A stretch of DNA of 16,474 bases from positions 1 to 16,474 of the forward strand of contig JAGWNT010000087.1 in NCBI GenBank assembly GCA_028871195.1, in the 5' to 3' direction. The first letter of the stretch is position 1, and each line of letters begins with the position of its first letter. The position numbers and the translations under genes were made by a program. Below are positions 7,425-14,012 of the stretch, one piece after another. Below the pieces are notes generated by a model that was not told the origin of the DNA, made no database searches, and saw only the letters and a list, made by a program, of their open reading frames with translations. The DNA is from REEB85 sp018971455. GTDB taxonomy: Bacteria; Pseudomonadota; Alphaproteobacteria; Acetobacterales; Acetobacteraceae.

Positions 7425-7892
7425 CTACTCCGCCCGCGCGCCGGCGAGGGCGGCCGCGACCCCGGCCGGGTCTTCCAGCGCCACCAGCCGGCTCGCCGCC
7501 AGGGTCGCGAAACGCTGCGTCAGCAGCCGCCGGCGCGCGGCGGCGAGACGGTGTTCCGGCGCGGACCGGATGAGGTCCGCCACCCCCGCCCAGGCGACGA
7601 TCAGCCCGGCATCTTCGGGCAGCATCGCCTGCGGAAAATCGGCGTCGACCGCGAAATACAGCGCGTCCGACCAGGCACGGTACTCCGGCCATTTGGCATC
7701 GGCGAAGAAGTCGCGCGGGCCGGATTTCACCTCGATGCAGACCAGCCCGCCATCCGGGCGCAGCGCGAGGATGTCGGCGCGCCGCCCGTCCGGCAGGATG
7801 ACCTCGTGCAGCCCCGCCCAGCCGAGGGCGAGGCACAGCCGGGCGGCGGCGCGGCGGATCGCCGCCGTGCGCGCCGGCGCCTCCCCGCTCAC
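7425..7892 (-). CDS. mmcB: MmcB family DNA repair protein (PD-(D/E)XK-like nuclease)
   Basis: A 155-residue protein of the alphaproteobacterial MmcB family (formerly DUF1052). In Caulobacter MmcB is linked to damage-induced mutagenesis and mitomycin C resistance, probably as a nuclease. The PD-(D/E)XK-type core is visible: Asp40 in RRADIL, then Glu54 and Lys56 in IEVKSG. It is followed by the family signature around DFFADAKWPEY, LYFAVDADFP and LPEDAGLIV, and by the APEHRLAAARR segment. The start is GTG at 7892, overlapping the stop of the upstream pterin dehydratase in a GTGA, so the two are coupled. Its 3' end faces the HldE-like gene with a four-base gap. I saw no clear SOS box upstream of the pair. 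Confidence 0.92.
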   Translation of the reverse strand: MSGEAPARTAAIRRAAARLCLALGWAGLHEVILPDGRRADILALRPDGGLVCIEVKSGPRDFFADAKWPEYRAWSDALYFAVDADFPQAMLPEDAGLIVAWAGVADLIRSAPEHRLAAARRRLLTQRFATLAASRLVALEDPAGVAAALAGARAE

Positions 7893-8176
7893 CCGAGTGC
7901 GTCGATCGCCCGGGCCAGCGCCACGTCGCGCCCGCTCAGCCCGCCGGCGTCATGGGTGGAGAGCGTGATCTCCACCTGGTTCCACACATTGCGCCATTCG
8001 GGGTGATGGTCGTGCTTCTCGGCGAGCAGCGCGACGCGGCTCATGAAGCCCCAGGCGGCGGAGAAATCGGCAAAGCGCCAGGCGCGCCGGATGGCGTCCC
8101 GCCCCCCCACCATCGCCCATGCCGGCAATGTGGCCGGCAGCGCCGCGCGCGATGCCGCATCGAGTTTTTCGACCAT
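7889..8176 (-). CDS. phhB: 4a-hydroxytetrahydrobiopterin dehydratase (pterin-4a-carbinolamine dehydratase)
   Basis: This 95-residue enzyme dehydrates 4a-hydroxytetrahydropterin, recycling the pterin cofactor of aromatic amino-acid hydroxylases. The full family pattern is present: Glu53, three residues, His57-His58-Pro59, five residues, Trp65, nine residues, His75, eight residues, Asp84. His57, His58 and His75 are the catalytic histidines. The start at 8176 is chosen because GGAGGGGG sits just before it; a longer form from 8206 would only add ten residues overlapping that ribosome site. It is the first gene of a two-gene unit with mmcB. Such proteins also occur without a hydroxylase and can be part of other pterin pathways; no hydroxylase is in this window. 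Confidence 0.93.
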   Translation of the reverse strand: MVEKLDAASRAALPATLPAWAMVGGRDAIRRAWRFADFSAAWGFMSRVALLAEKHDHHPEWRNVWNQVEITLSTHDAGGLSGRDVALARAIDALG

Positions 8177-8200
8177 CGCCCCCTCCTGTCTTGACCGGCC

Positions 8201-8216
8201 CGGCACGCCCGTGCCG
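8201..8216. promoter_or_regulatory. Dyad in the 50-base gap between phhB and metallopeptidase
   Basis: CGGCACG, two bases, CGTGCCG forms a perfect 7+7 inverted repeat in the short divergent gap. Next to it, TTGACC (8191-8196) matches a -35 box at five of six positions on the plus strand, but no good -10 follows. It could be a shared operator for the divergent genes; GC-rich dyads of this size also arise by chance. Confidence 0.3.
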
Positions 8217-8226
8217 TGCTGGCGCC

Positions 8227-8646
8227 ATGGCCCATCATGACCCCGCCCGCCCCCGCTTCACAACGCCGCCCGATGCCGGGACCGTCGCCGCCCTCGCCGA
8301 GCGGGCGCTGGCGGCGATCCCGGCCCGGCTGCGCCGCCACGTCGCCGGCGTCGGCATCAGCGTCGAGGAACTGGCCGACGAGGCCACGCTGGCCGAGCTC
8401 GGCATCGACAATGCGTGGGATCTCACCGGTCTCTATCACGGCACGCCGCTCGGCCGGCGCAGCGTGGACGACATCGCCCGCCCGCCTGACCTGATCTTCC
8501 TCTACCGCCAGCCCATCCTGCTCGAATGGATCGAGGAGGGCGAGGATCTCTACCGCCTGGTGCGCAATGTCCTGGTGCACGAAATCGCCCACCATTTCGG
8601 CTTCAGCGACGCCGAGATCGAGGCCCTGGAAGGGGAGATGGGGTAG
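8227..8646 (+). CDS. Small zinc metallopeptidase family protein (DUF1025/PF06262 type)
   Basis: A 139-residue soluble protein of the 'metallopeptidase family' of minimal zincin-like proteins that are widespread but poorly characterised. The defining motif is HEIAHHFGFSD (118-128): His118 and His122 with Glu119 form HExxH, and Asp128 fits the third ligand of HExxHxxGxxD. The preceding segments (PDLIFLYRQPILLEW, LVRNVLVHEIAHH) are typical. The start at ATG 8227 gives the normal family length; upstream in-frame codons would run into the divergent phhB leader. No strong ribosome site is visible. It ends three bases from the convergent thpR, with a small hairpin over both stops. Its substrate is unknown. 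Confidence 0.88.
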   Translation: MAHHDPARPRFTTPPDAGTVAALAERALAAIPARLRRHVAGVGISVEELADEATLAELGIDNAWDLTGLYHGTPLGRRSVDDIARPPDLIFLYRQPILLEWIEEGEDLYRLVRNVLVHEIAHHFGFSDAEIEALEGEMG

Positions 8647-8656
8647 GCCCTACCCC
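8640..8656. terminator. Small hairpin spanning the convergent stop codons of metallopeptidase and thpR
   Basis: GGGGTAG, three bases, CTACCCC is a perfect 7+7 inverted repeat. Each arm contains one of the two TAG stop codons (8644-8646 plus strand; 8652-8650 minus strand). It could act as a weak bidirectional transcript end, but there is no T run on either side, so it is not a typical intrinsic terminator. Confidence 0.3.
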
Positions 8657-9186
8657 AGCGGATATTCGACCTCGGCCGTGTAGGCCGAGGCCTCCTTGCC
8701 GAGGCGGGAGCTGAACAGGGTGAAATGGGCGATCGCCACCGGCGCCGCGCGGAACAAATTATGCGCCTGGACGAACTGCGCGAGCCGGGTGGGCACCGCG
8801 TTGTCGAGTCGCGCCAGCGTCACGTGCGGCTGGAAGCGGCGGCGCTCGGGCGGCAGGCCGGCGCGCTGCAGGGCGGTCTCGATCTTGCCTTGCAGGTGTT
8901 CGAGGGCGGTGTTGCGCTCCGCCCCCACCCAGAGCTGGGTGTCCCGCCCGCCCTTGGCGAAGGTGCCAAGGCCGGCGAGCGTCAGCGTGAAGCCACGCCC
9001 GCGCAGCGTCGCCAGGGCGAGATCGATCTCCTCGGCCTGCGGTGCCTGCACCTCGCCGATGAAGCGCAGCGTGAGATGGAGGTTCTCCTCCGGCACCCAG
9101 CGCGCGCCGGGAATGCCGCGCCCGCCCAGCGCGGCCAGGCGCTCGCGCAGATCCCATGGCAGGTCGAGGGCGACGAACAGCCTCAT
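8650..9186 (-). CDS. thpR: RNA 2',3'-cyclic phosphodiesterase (2'-5' RNA ligase family)
   Basis: ThpR belongs to the 2H phosphoesterase family. It opens 2',3'-cyclic phosphates on RNA ends and was first described as a tRNA-half ligase. The 178-residue protein starts MRLFVALDLP and shows both HxT motifs in symmetric positions: His37-Thr39 in HLTLRFIGE and His121-Thr123 in HVTLARL. FQPHVTL and the FTLFSSRLG segment near the end are typical. The ATG overlaps the stop of the upstream GDSL esterase by four bases (ATGA read on the minus strand), so these two genes are coupled. The real cellular role of this family remains uncertain. Confidence 0.94.
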   Translation of the reverse strand: MRLFVALDLPWDLRERLAALGGRGIPGARWVPEENLHLTLRFIGEVQAPQAEEIDLALATLRGRGFTLTLAGLGTFAKGGRDTQLWVGAERNTALEHLQGKIETALQRAGLPPERRRFQPHVTLARLDNAVPTRLAQFVQAHNLFRAAPVAIAHFTLFSSRLGKEASAYTAEVEYPLG

Positions 9187-9854
9187 TCCCGCCCCGCCTC
9201 CCCGAGCAGCTTCTCGACCAGCGGCAGCAGCCGGGCGACGATCACGCGCACGCCGGCGGCATTCGGGTGGATGTGGTCGGCCTGGTTGAGCGCGGGGTCG
9301 GCCGCGACGCCGGCCAGGAAGAACGGGTCGTAGAGCAGGCCGGGGCGCGCGGCCAGCCGGTCGAACACGGCGCGGAAGCTGCGCGCGTAGTCCGGGCCGA
9401 GATTGGGCGGCGCATACATGCCGCTCAGCAGCACCGGAATGTGGCGGGCGGCGAGCCGGTCGAGAATCTTCCCGAGATTGGCCTCGCTAGCCGCCGGGTC
9501 GAGGCCGCGCAGCCCGTCATTGCCGCCGAGTTCGACGATGGCGGCATCCGCCCCGCCGCCGCCCAGCACCCAGTCCAGCCGCGCCAGCCCGCCCGCCGTG
9601 GTGTCGCCCGAGACCGCGCCGTCGAGGATGGTGACCGGCCGGCCGGCGGCCGCCAGCGCCGTGGCGAGCCGGGCCTGGAATCCGTCGGCGTGGGCCAGCC
9701 CGAACCCGGCCGCCAGCGAATCCCCCAGCACCAGCAGGCGCACGGGCGCGGCGGGCATGGCCGCTCTCGCCTCGGGGGCCGATATGAAAATCGCGCAACA
9801 CAGCAGGATGGCGGCTTTGCGCCGCCGCAGATGCGGGCCATATCCATCGGCCAT
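9183..9854 (-). CDS. tesA: Secreted GDSL-type arylesterase / lysophospholipase (TesA-like)
   Basis: A periplasmic SGNH hydrolase of 223 residues, similar to E. coli TesA (thioesterase I/lysophospholipase L1). A signal peptide is visible: a basic stretch LRRRK, the hydrophobic core AAILLCCAIFIS, and probable cleavage after APEARA near residue 31. The mature part has all four SGNH blocks: LGDSLAAG (Ser46), Gly83 in VSGDTT, GGNDGL (Asn112), and DHIHP (Asp193, His196). The start at 9854 gives a normal signal peptide; an in-frame ATG at 9863 adds three residues. The gene is divergent from the ABC ATPase and permease genes, the arrangement conserved around tesA in many proteobacteria, and is coupled to thpR. 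The precise lipid or ester substrate is not predictable. Confidence 0.92.
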   Translation of the reverse strand: MADGYGPHLRRRKAAILLCCAIFISAPEARAAMPAAPVRLLVLGDSLAAGFGLAHADGFQARLATALAAAGRPVTILDGAVSGDTTAGGLARLDWVLGGGGADAAIVELGGNDGLRGLDPAASEANLGKILDRLAARHIPVLLSGMYAPPNLGPDYARSFRAVFDRLAARPGLLYDPFFLAGVAADPALNQADHIHPNAAGVRVIVARLLPLVEKLLGEAGRE

Positions 9855-9866
9855 GGACGCCATATC
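9837..9866. promoter_or_regulatory. Direct repeats flanking the divergent tesA/ABC start site
   Basis: GCCATATC occurs twice in the same orientation (9837-9844 and 9859-9866), 22 bases apart, about two helical turns, on either side of the CCATGG that contains both start codons. The AT-containing repeats stand out in this GC-rich stretch. They could bind a regulator, or their reverse complement GATATGGC could serve as -10-like elements. This is a suggestion from position only. Confidence 0.3.
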
Positions 9867-10569
9867 GAACACCTCGGCTCCGGCCGCTCTCGCCGCGTCG
9901 CCGGACCCGCTGGTGCGTGTCCGCGACCTCCACCTGACCGTGCCTTCTGCCGCCGGGCCGGTCAACATCCTGCGCGGCATCGACCTCGACATCGAGGCCG
10001 GCGCGGCGGTCGGCCTGGTCGGGCCGTCCGGCTCGGGCAAGACCAGCCTGCTGATGGTGCTGGCCGGGCTGGAGCGCGCCAGCGCCGGCAGTGTGCGCCT
10101 GGACGGCGAGGAGCTGGTCGGCCAGGGCGAGGACGCCCTGGCGCGGCTGCGGCGCGACCGCATCGGCATCGTCTTCCAGGCCTTCCACCTGATCCCGACG
10201 ATGACGGCGCTGGAGAACGTCGCCATTCCGCTCGAGCTGGCCGGCGCGCGCGACGCCGAGGCGCGGGCCGCGGCCAGCCTGCGCGCCGTCGGCCTCGCCC
10301 ACCGGCTGACGCACCTGCCCGGCCAGCTCTCCGGCGGCGAGCAGCAGCGCGTGGCGCTGGCCCGCGCCTTCGCCCCCGAGCCGCGCCTGCTGCTCGCCGA
10401 CGAGCCGACCGGCAATCTCGACCGCGCAACCGGGGCGGCGGTGATGGATCTGCTGTTCGATCTGCGGGCGCGCGCCGGCACCACCCTGCTGCTGATCACC
10501 CACGACCCCGACCTCGCCGCGCGCTGCGGGCGGATCGTCAGCATCGCCGACGGCAGACTCGCGGCATGA
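9853..10569 (+). CDS. ABC transporter ATP-binding protein (YbbA/LolD-like, MacB-type)
   Basis: This 238-residue ATPase drives the FtsX-type permease encoded next to it. Motifs in order: Walker A GPSGSGKTS (57-65), Q-loop Gln109 in VFQAFHLIPTMTALENV, signature LSGGEQQRVALA (159-170), Walker B LLLADEPTGNLD (179-190, Glu184 catalytic), and the H-loop His207 in ITHDPD. The FHLIPTMTALENV sequence is typical of the LolD/MacB/YbbA branch, whose transporters are mechanotransmitters or lipoprotein/lipid extractors, not classic importers. The start at 9853 lies in the same CCATGG as the divergent esterase ATG, with no leader for a ribosome site outside that gene; a GTG near residue 21 is an alternative start. 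The TGA overlaps the permease ATG. Confidence 0.93.
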   Translation: MDAISNTSAPAALAASPDPLVRVRDLHLTVPSAAGPVNILRGIDLDIEAGAAVGLVGPSGSGKTSLLMVLAGLERASAGSVRLDGEELVGQGEDALARLRRDRIGIVFQAFHLIPTMTALENVAIPLELAGARDAEARAAASLRAVGLAHRLTHLPGQLSGGEQQRVALARAFAPEPRLLLADEPTGNLDRATGAAVMDLLFDLRARAGTTLLLITHDPDLAARCGRIVSIADGRLAA

Positions 10570-13067
10570 GCCTGGCCTGGCGCTTCGCCCGGCGCGAGCT
10601 GCGCGGCGGCGTGCGCGGCCTCGGTATCGTGCTGGCCTGCCTCGCCCTCGGCGTCGCCGCCATCGCCGCCATCGGCACGCTGCGCGCCGGCATCGACCGC
10701 GGCCTGGCCGAGAACGGGCGCGCTGTGCTGGGCGGCGATCTCGAGATCGCCGCGGGCGCGCAGCCCTTGCCGGCCACGCTGCGCGCCTGGCTCGCGGCGC
10801 GCGGGGCAACGCTGTCCGACGTGGTGACGATGCGCTCCATGCTGATCGCGCGCTCGGGGGCCCGGCAGCTGGTGGAACTGAAGGCGGTCGATGCGGCCTG
10901 GCCGATGGCCGGTGCTGCGACGCTCGATCCGCCCGCGCCGGTTGCGCGGGCGCTGGCCGGGCGCGGCATGGTGGTCGATCCCCTGGTGCTCGCCCGCCTC
11001 GGCCTGAAGACCGGCGACACGGTGCGCCTCGGCACCGCCCGCTTCATCCTGCGCGGCACCATCACCGCCGAGCCCGACCGCGTGGCGACGCCGGCCTTTC
11101 TCGGCCCGCGCGCCCTGATCGCGCTGCCCGATCTCGCGGTGACGGGGCTGGTGCAGCCCGGCACGCTCGACGAGAACCGGCTGCGCGCCGTGCTGCCGCC
11201 GGGCACCGACATCGCCGCCACGCTGGCCGCGGTGCAGGCGGCCTTCCCCGACCAGGGCTGGCATGTGCGCACCGCGCGCGACGCCGCCCCGGGCATGTCG
11301 CGCTTCATCGACCGCACCAGCCTCTTCCTCACCCTGGTCGGGCTTACGGCCCTGCTGGTTGGCGGCATCGGGGTGGCCAACGGCACCAGCGCGTGGCTCG
11401 CGGCACGCGCGCGGACCATCGCCACGCTGCGCTGCCTGGGCGCCTCCGGCCGGCTGGTTTTCGCCATGGCCTTCATGCAGGTGATGGCGCTGTGCGGCCT
11501 GGGCATCGTGGCCGGGCTGGCGATCGGCGCCACGCTGCCGATGCTGGCGACGGATGCCTTGCGCGGCGTGCTGCCGGTGCCGCCGGTGCTCGGCATCTAT
11601 CCGGCGCCGCTGGCGCTGGCCGGCCTCTACGGGCTGCTCACGGCGGCGGCGTTTTCGCTGGCGCCGCTGGCGCGCACCCTGCGCATTCCGGGTGCCGCGC
11701 TGTTCCGCGACGCGGTGCTGCCGGCGCGGGTGCGCGGGCGGCTCGGGCTGATCGCGGCCAATGCGGCGCTGGCCGCGGCGCTGGTGGCACTGACCGTGGC
11801 GACCGCCGACAACCGGCGTTTCGCCCTCTATTTCTGCGCCGCCGCGCTGGGCGCGCTCGCCGTCTTCCGCCTGGGCGGCCTGCTCGCGACCCGCCTGGCC
11901 GCCCGCGCGCCGCATCGCGGCCGGGTCTGGCTGCGGCTGGGGCTGGCCAATCTGCACCGGCCGGGCAACGCCACGGCGCTGCTGCTGGTCTCCCTCGGCC
12001 TCGGCCTCTCGACGCTGGCCAGCGTGGCGCTGATCGAGGGCAATCTGCGCCGGCAGGTCGCCGAGCAGATGCCGGCCCATGCGCCGAGCTTCTTCTTCAT
12101 CGACATCCAGAACGACGAAATGGCGCGTTTCCGCCGGATCCTGGCCGCCACCGCGGGGGTACGGGACATGCAGGAAGTGCCCAGCCTGCGCGCGCGCATC
12201 GTCGCCGTGGCCGGCGTGCCGGCGGCCGAGGTGCGCGCCACCCCCGATACGCGCTGGGCGCTGCGCGGCGATCGTGGCCTGACCTACGCCGCAACCATGC
12301 CGAAGGACACCCATCTGGTCGCCGGGCATTGGTGGCCGGCCGACTATGCGGGCCCGCCGCTCGTCTCGCTCGACGCCCATCTCGCGCGCGGCTGGGGCGT
12401 GCGGCTGGGCGATGTCATCCGCGTCAACGTGCTCGGCCGCGACATCGACCTGCGGGTGGCCAGCCTGCGCGACATCGCCTGGCGCACCTTGTCGCTGAAC
12501 TTCGCCATGGTGGCGAGCCCCGGGCTGCTGGCCGCCGCGCCGCACACCCATATCGCCACCGTCCGCGCCGACCCCGCCGCCCAGGCGCCGCTGCTGCGAG
12601 CGGTGACGGACGCGCTGCCGAACGTGTCCGGCATCCTGGTGGCCGACGTGCTGCACGCGGTGGCCGACCTGCTCGGCCAGATCGGCGCGGCGCTGGCGGC
12701 CACCGGCTCGCTGACGCTGGCCGCCGGCGCGCTGGTGCTGGCCGGCGCCGTCGCCGCCGGCCAGCAGCGACGCATCCGCCAGGCGGTCATCCTCAAGGCG
12801 CTGGGGGCGACGCGGGGGCAGATCCGCGCCGCCTGGCTGGTGGAGTTCGGGCTGGTGGGTGCGGCGGCCGGCGCCATCGCGGCTCTGGTCGGCACCGCGG
12901 CGAGCTGGGCGGTGGTGCATGGGGTGATGGGCGCGCCTTGGGTGTTCCTGCCCGGCACCCTGGCGCTGACGGTGCTGGCCTGCATCGTGCTGATGCTGGC
13001 CTTCGGCTACGCCGGCACGGCGGTGGCGCTGCGCGCCAAGGCGGCGCCCCTGCTGCGCAACGAGTAA
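10566..13067 (+). CDS. FtsX-like ABC transporter permease (YbbP-like)
   Basis: An 833-residue inner-membrane permease with the two-half FtsX/MacB layout of YbbP. A first helix (about 18-38) is followed by a ~210-residue periplasmic domain. A bundle of helices (about 253-480) then precedes a second ~220-residue periplasmic domain, and three C-terminal helices lie at about 711-731, 755-780 and 797-818. The cytoplasmic-loop signatures ATLRCLGASGRLV and VILKALGATRGQI mark the two FtsX domains. The ATGA overlap with the ATPase gene argues for a stable complex. The divergent TesA-like esterase is a conserved neighbour, so a function in envelope lipid or ester metabolism is likely, but the transported or extracted molecule is unknown. 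No terminator follows. Confidence 0.93.
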   Translation: MSLAWRFARRELRGGVRGLGIVLACLALGVAAIAAIGTLRAGIDRGLAENGRAVLGGDLEIAAGAQPLPATLRAWLAARGATLSDVVTMRSMLIARSGARQLVELKAVDAAWPMAGAATLDPPAPVARALAGRGMVVDPLVLARLGLKTGDTVRLGTARFILRGTITAEPDRVATPAFLGPRALIALPDLAVTGLVQPGTLDENRLRAVLPPGTDIAATLAAVQAAFPDQGWHVRTARDAAPGMSRFIDRTSLFLTLVGLTALLVGGIGVANGTSAWLAARARTIATLRCLGASGRLVFAMAFMQVMALCGLGIVAGLAIGATLPMLATDALRGVLPVPPVLGIYPAPLALAGLYGLLTAAAFSLAPLARTLRIPGAALFRDAVLPARVRGRLGLIAANAALAAALVALTVATADNRRFALYFCAAALGALAVFRLGGLLATRLAARAPHRGRVWLRLGLANLHRPGNATALLLVSLGLGLSTLASVALIEGNLRRQVAEQMPAHAPSFFFIDIQNDEMARFRRILAATAGVRDMQEVPSLRARIVAVAGVPAAEVRATPDTRWALRGDRGLTYAATMPKDTHLVAGHWWPADYAGPPLVSLDAHLARGWGVRLGDVIRVNVLGRDIDLRVASLRDIAWRTLSLNFAMVASPGLLAAAPHTHIATVRADPAAQAPLLRAVTDALPNVSGILVADVLHAVADLLGQIGAALAATGSLTLAAGALVLAGAVAAGQQRRIRQAVILKALGATRGQIRAAWLVEFGLVGAAAGAIAALVGTAASWAVVHGVMGAPWVFLPGTLALTVLACIVLMLAFGYAGTAVALRAKAAPLLRNE

Positions 13068-13092
13068 GCGGCAGACATTACAGCGAATTCGC

Positions 13093-13120
13093 TTGAACGG
13101 CGCGCCCAGGTGTCCAAAAT
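13093..13120 (+). promoter_or_regulatory. Possible promoter for the Bax inhibitor-1 family gene
   Basis: In the 95-base gap upstream of the gene, TTGAAC (13093-13098) and CAAAAT (13115-13120) are separated by 16 bases, each matching four of six consensus bases of a housekeeping promoter. This would leave a leader of about 35 bases with the ribosome site GGAAAGGAA near the ATG. A 10-base palindrome, GCGAATTCGC, lies at 13083-13092 directly before the -35. Support is moderate at best. Confidence 0.35.
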
Positions 13121-13162
13121 GAGGCACGACAGGCACCAACGCCTGGAAAGGAAACTCTGAAC

Positions 13163-13939
13163 ATGGCTTTCAGCCCCGACTACCGGGCCCAGACGGGCGC
13201 CACGCGCGGCGTCGACAGCGCCGCGGTGCTCGATGTCGGCCTGCGCGCCTACATGCTTCGCGTCTATAACTGGATGGCCTCGGGCCTGGTGCTGACCGGC
13301 ATCGTGGCCTACGGAATCTTCGCGAGCCCTGCCCTTTTCAACATCTTCTACCCGCTGGTCGAAACCGCGCGCGGGCCGATGCACGTGCCCGGCGGGTTGG
13401 CCTGGATCAGCATGTTCGCGCCGCTCGCCTTCGTCATGGTGTTGAGCATCGGCGTGAACAGGCTCTCCACCACGGCCGTGCAGGCGCTCTACTGGGCGTT
13501 CTGCGTGGCGATGGGCGCCAGCCTGACCAACATCTTCATGATCTACACCCACGATTCGATCGCCCGGGTGTTCTTCATCTCGGCCGGCACCTTCGCCGCC
13601 ATGAGCCTCTACGGCTATACCACCCGCGCCGATCTGACGCGCTTCGGCAGCTTCCTGATCATGGGGCTGTTCGGCATCATCATCGCCAGCCTGGTGAACA
13701 TGTTCATCGGCAGCTCGGCGGTGCAGTTCGCCATCAGCGTCATCGGCGTGCTGGTCTTCGTCGGCCTGACCGCCTACGACACCCAGCGCATCAAGTCCGA
13801 CTACGTGCAGGCCGTCTATGCCTACGGGCCGGACGCGGCGGCCAAGCGCAGCGTCTATGACAGCCTGCAATTGCTGCTGAACTTCATCAACCTGTTCATG
13901 CTGCTGCTGCAGATCTTCGGCAACCGCAACAACAACTGA
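13163..13939 (+). CDS. Bax inhibitor-1/YccA family inner-membrane protein
   Basis: A 258-residue membrane protein of the Bax inhibitor-1 (TMBIM/UPF0005) family. Seven hydrophobic segments are visible, at about residues 37-57, 80-98, 109-128, 132-150, 161-182, 188-205 and 235-253. The family signature GLTAYDTQRIK follows helix six (Asp206), and a short N-terminal cytoplasmic region leads into AYMLRVYNWMASGL. Homologues include pH-sensitive calcium leak channels (B. subtilis YetJ) and E. coli YccA, which modulates the FtsH protease; which role applies here is unknown. A GGAAAGGAA ribosome site precedes the ATG. The gene stands alone between its own candidate promoter and a strong terminator. 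The C-terminus ends in NRNNN. Confidence 0.94.
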   Translation: MAFSPDYRAQTGATRGVDSAAVLDVGLRAYMLRVYNWMASGLVLTGIVAYGIFASPALFNIFYPLVETARGPMHVPGGLAWISMFAPLAFVMVLSIGVNRLSTTAVQALYWAFCVAMGASLTNIFMIYTHDSIARVFFISAGTFAAMSLYGYTTRADLTRFGSFLIMGLFGIIIASLVNMFIGSSAVQFAISVIGVLVFVGLTAYDTQRIKSDYVQAVYAYGPDAAAKRSVYDSLQLLLNFINLFMLLLQIFGNRNNN

Positions 13940-13956
13940 GCGGCGCGCGGAACGGC

Positions 13957-13992
13957 AAAAGGGGCTCCGGTACGAACCGGAGCCCCTTTTTT
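13957..13992. terminator. Strong bidirectional intrinsic terminator between Bax inhibitor-1 gene and carD
   Basis: GGGGCTCCGGT (13961-13971) pairs perfectly with ACCGGAGCCCC (13976-13986) around an ACGA loop. AAAA precedes and TTTTTT follows, so transcripts from both strands end in a hairpin plus U run. It lies 17 bases after the Bax inhibitor-1 stop and about 20 bases after the stop of the convergent carD gene, and probably ends both. Confidence 0.95.
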
Positions 13993-14012
13993 GTTGCCGC
14001 CGGCGCGGGCGG

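Noticed and set aside
7889..8206. Longer pterin dehydratase start at 8206
   Set aside because: The extra ten residues cover the good ribosome site of the ATG at 8176 and are not part of the family fold.
13083..13092. Palindrome GCGAATTCGC upstream of the Bax inhibitor-1 gene as an operator
   Set aside because: Ten bases is too short to stand alone, and no regulator gene is adjacent. It is mentioned only with the candidate promoter.
9183..13139. Very long minus-strand open frame (1318 codons) opposite the ABC genes
   Set aside because: Only its last 223 codons, the esterase, have a recognisable family. The rest is the mirror of the ATPase and permease genes, rich in Arg, Gln, His and Gly, as expected for antisense frames in GC-rich DNA.
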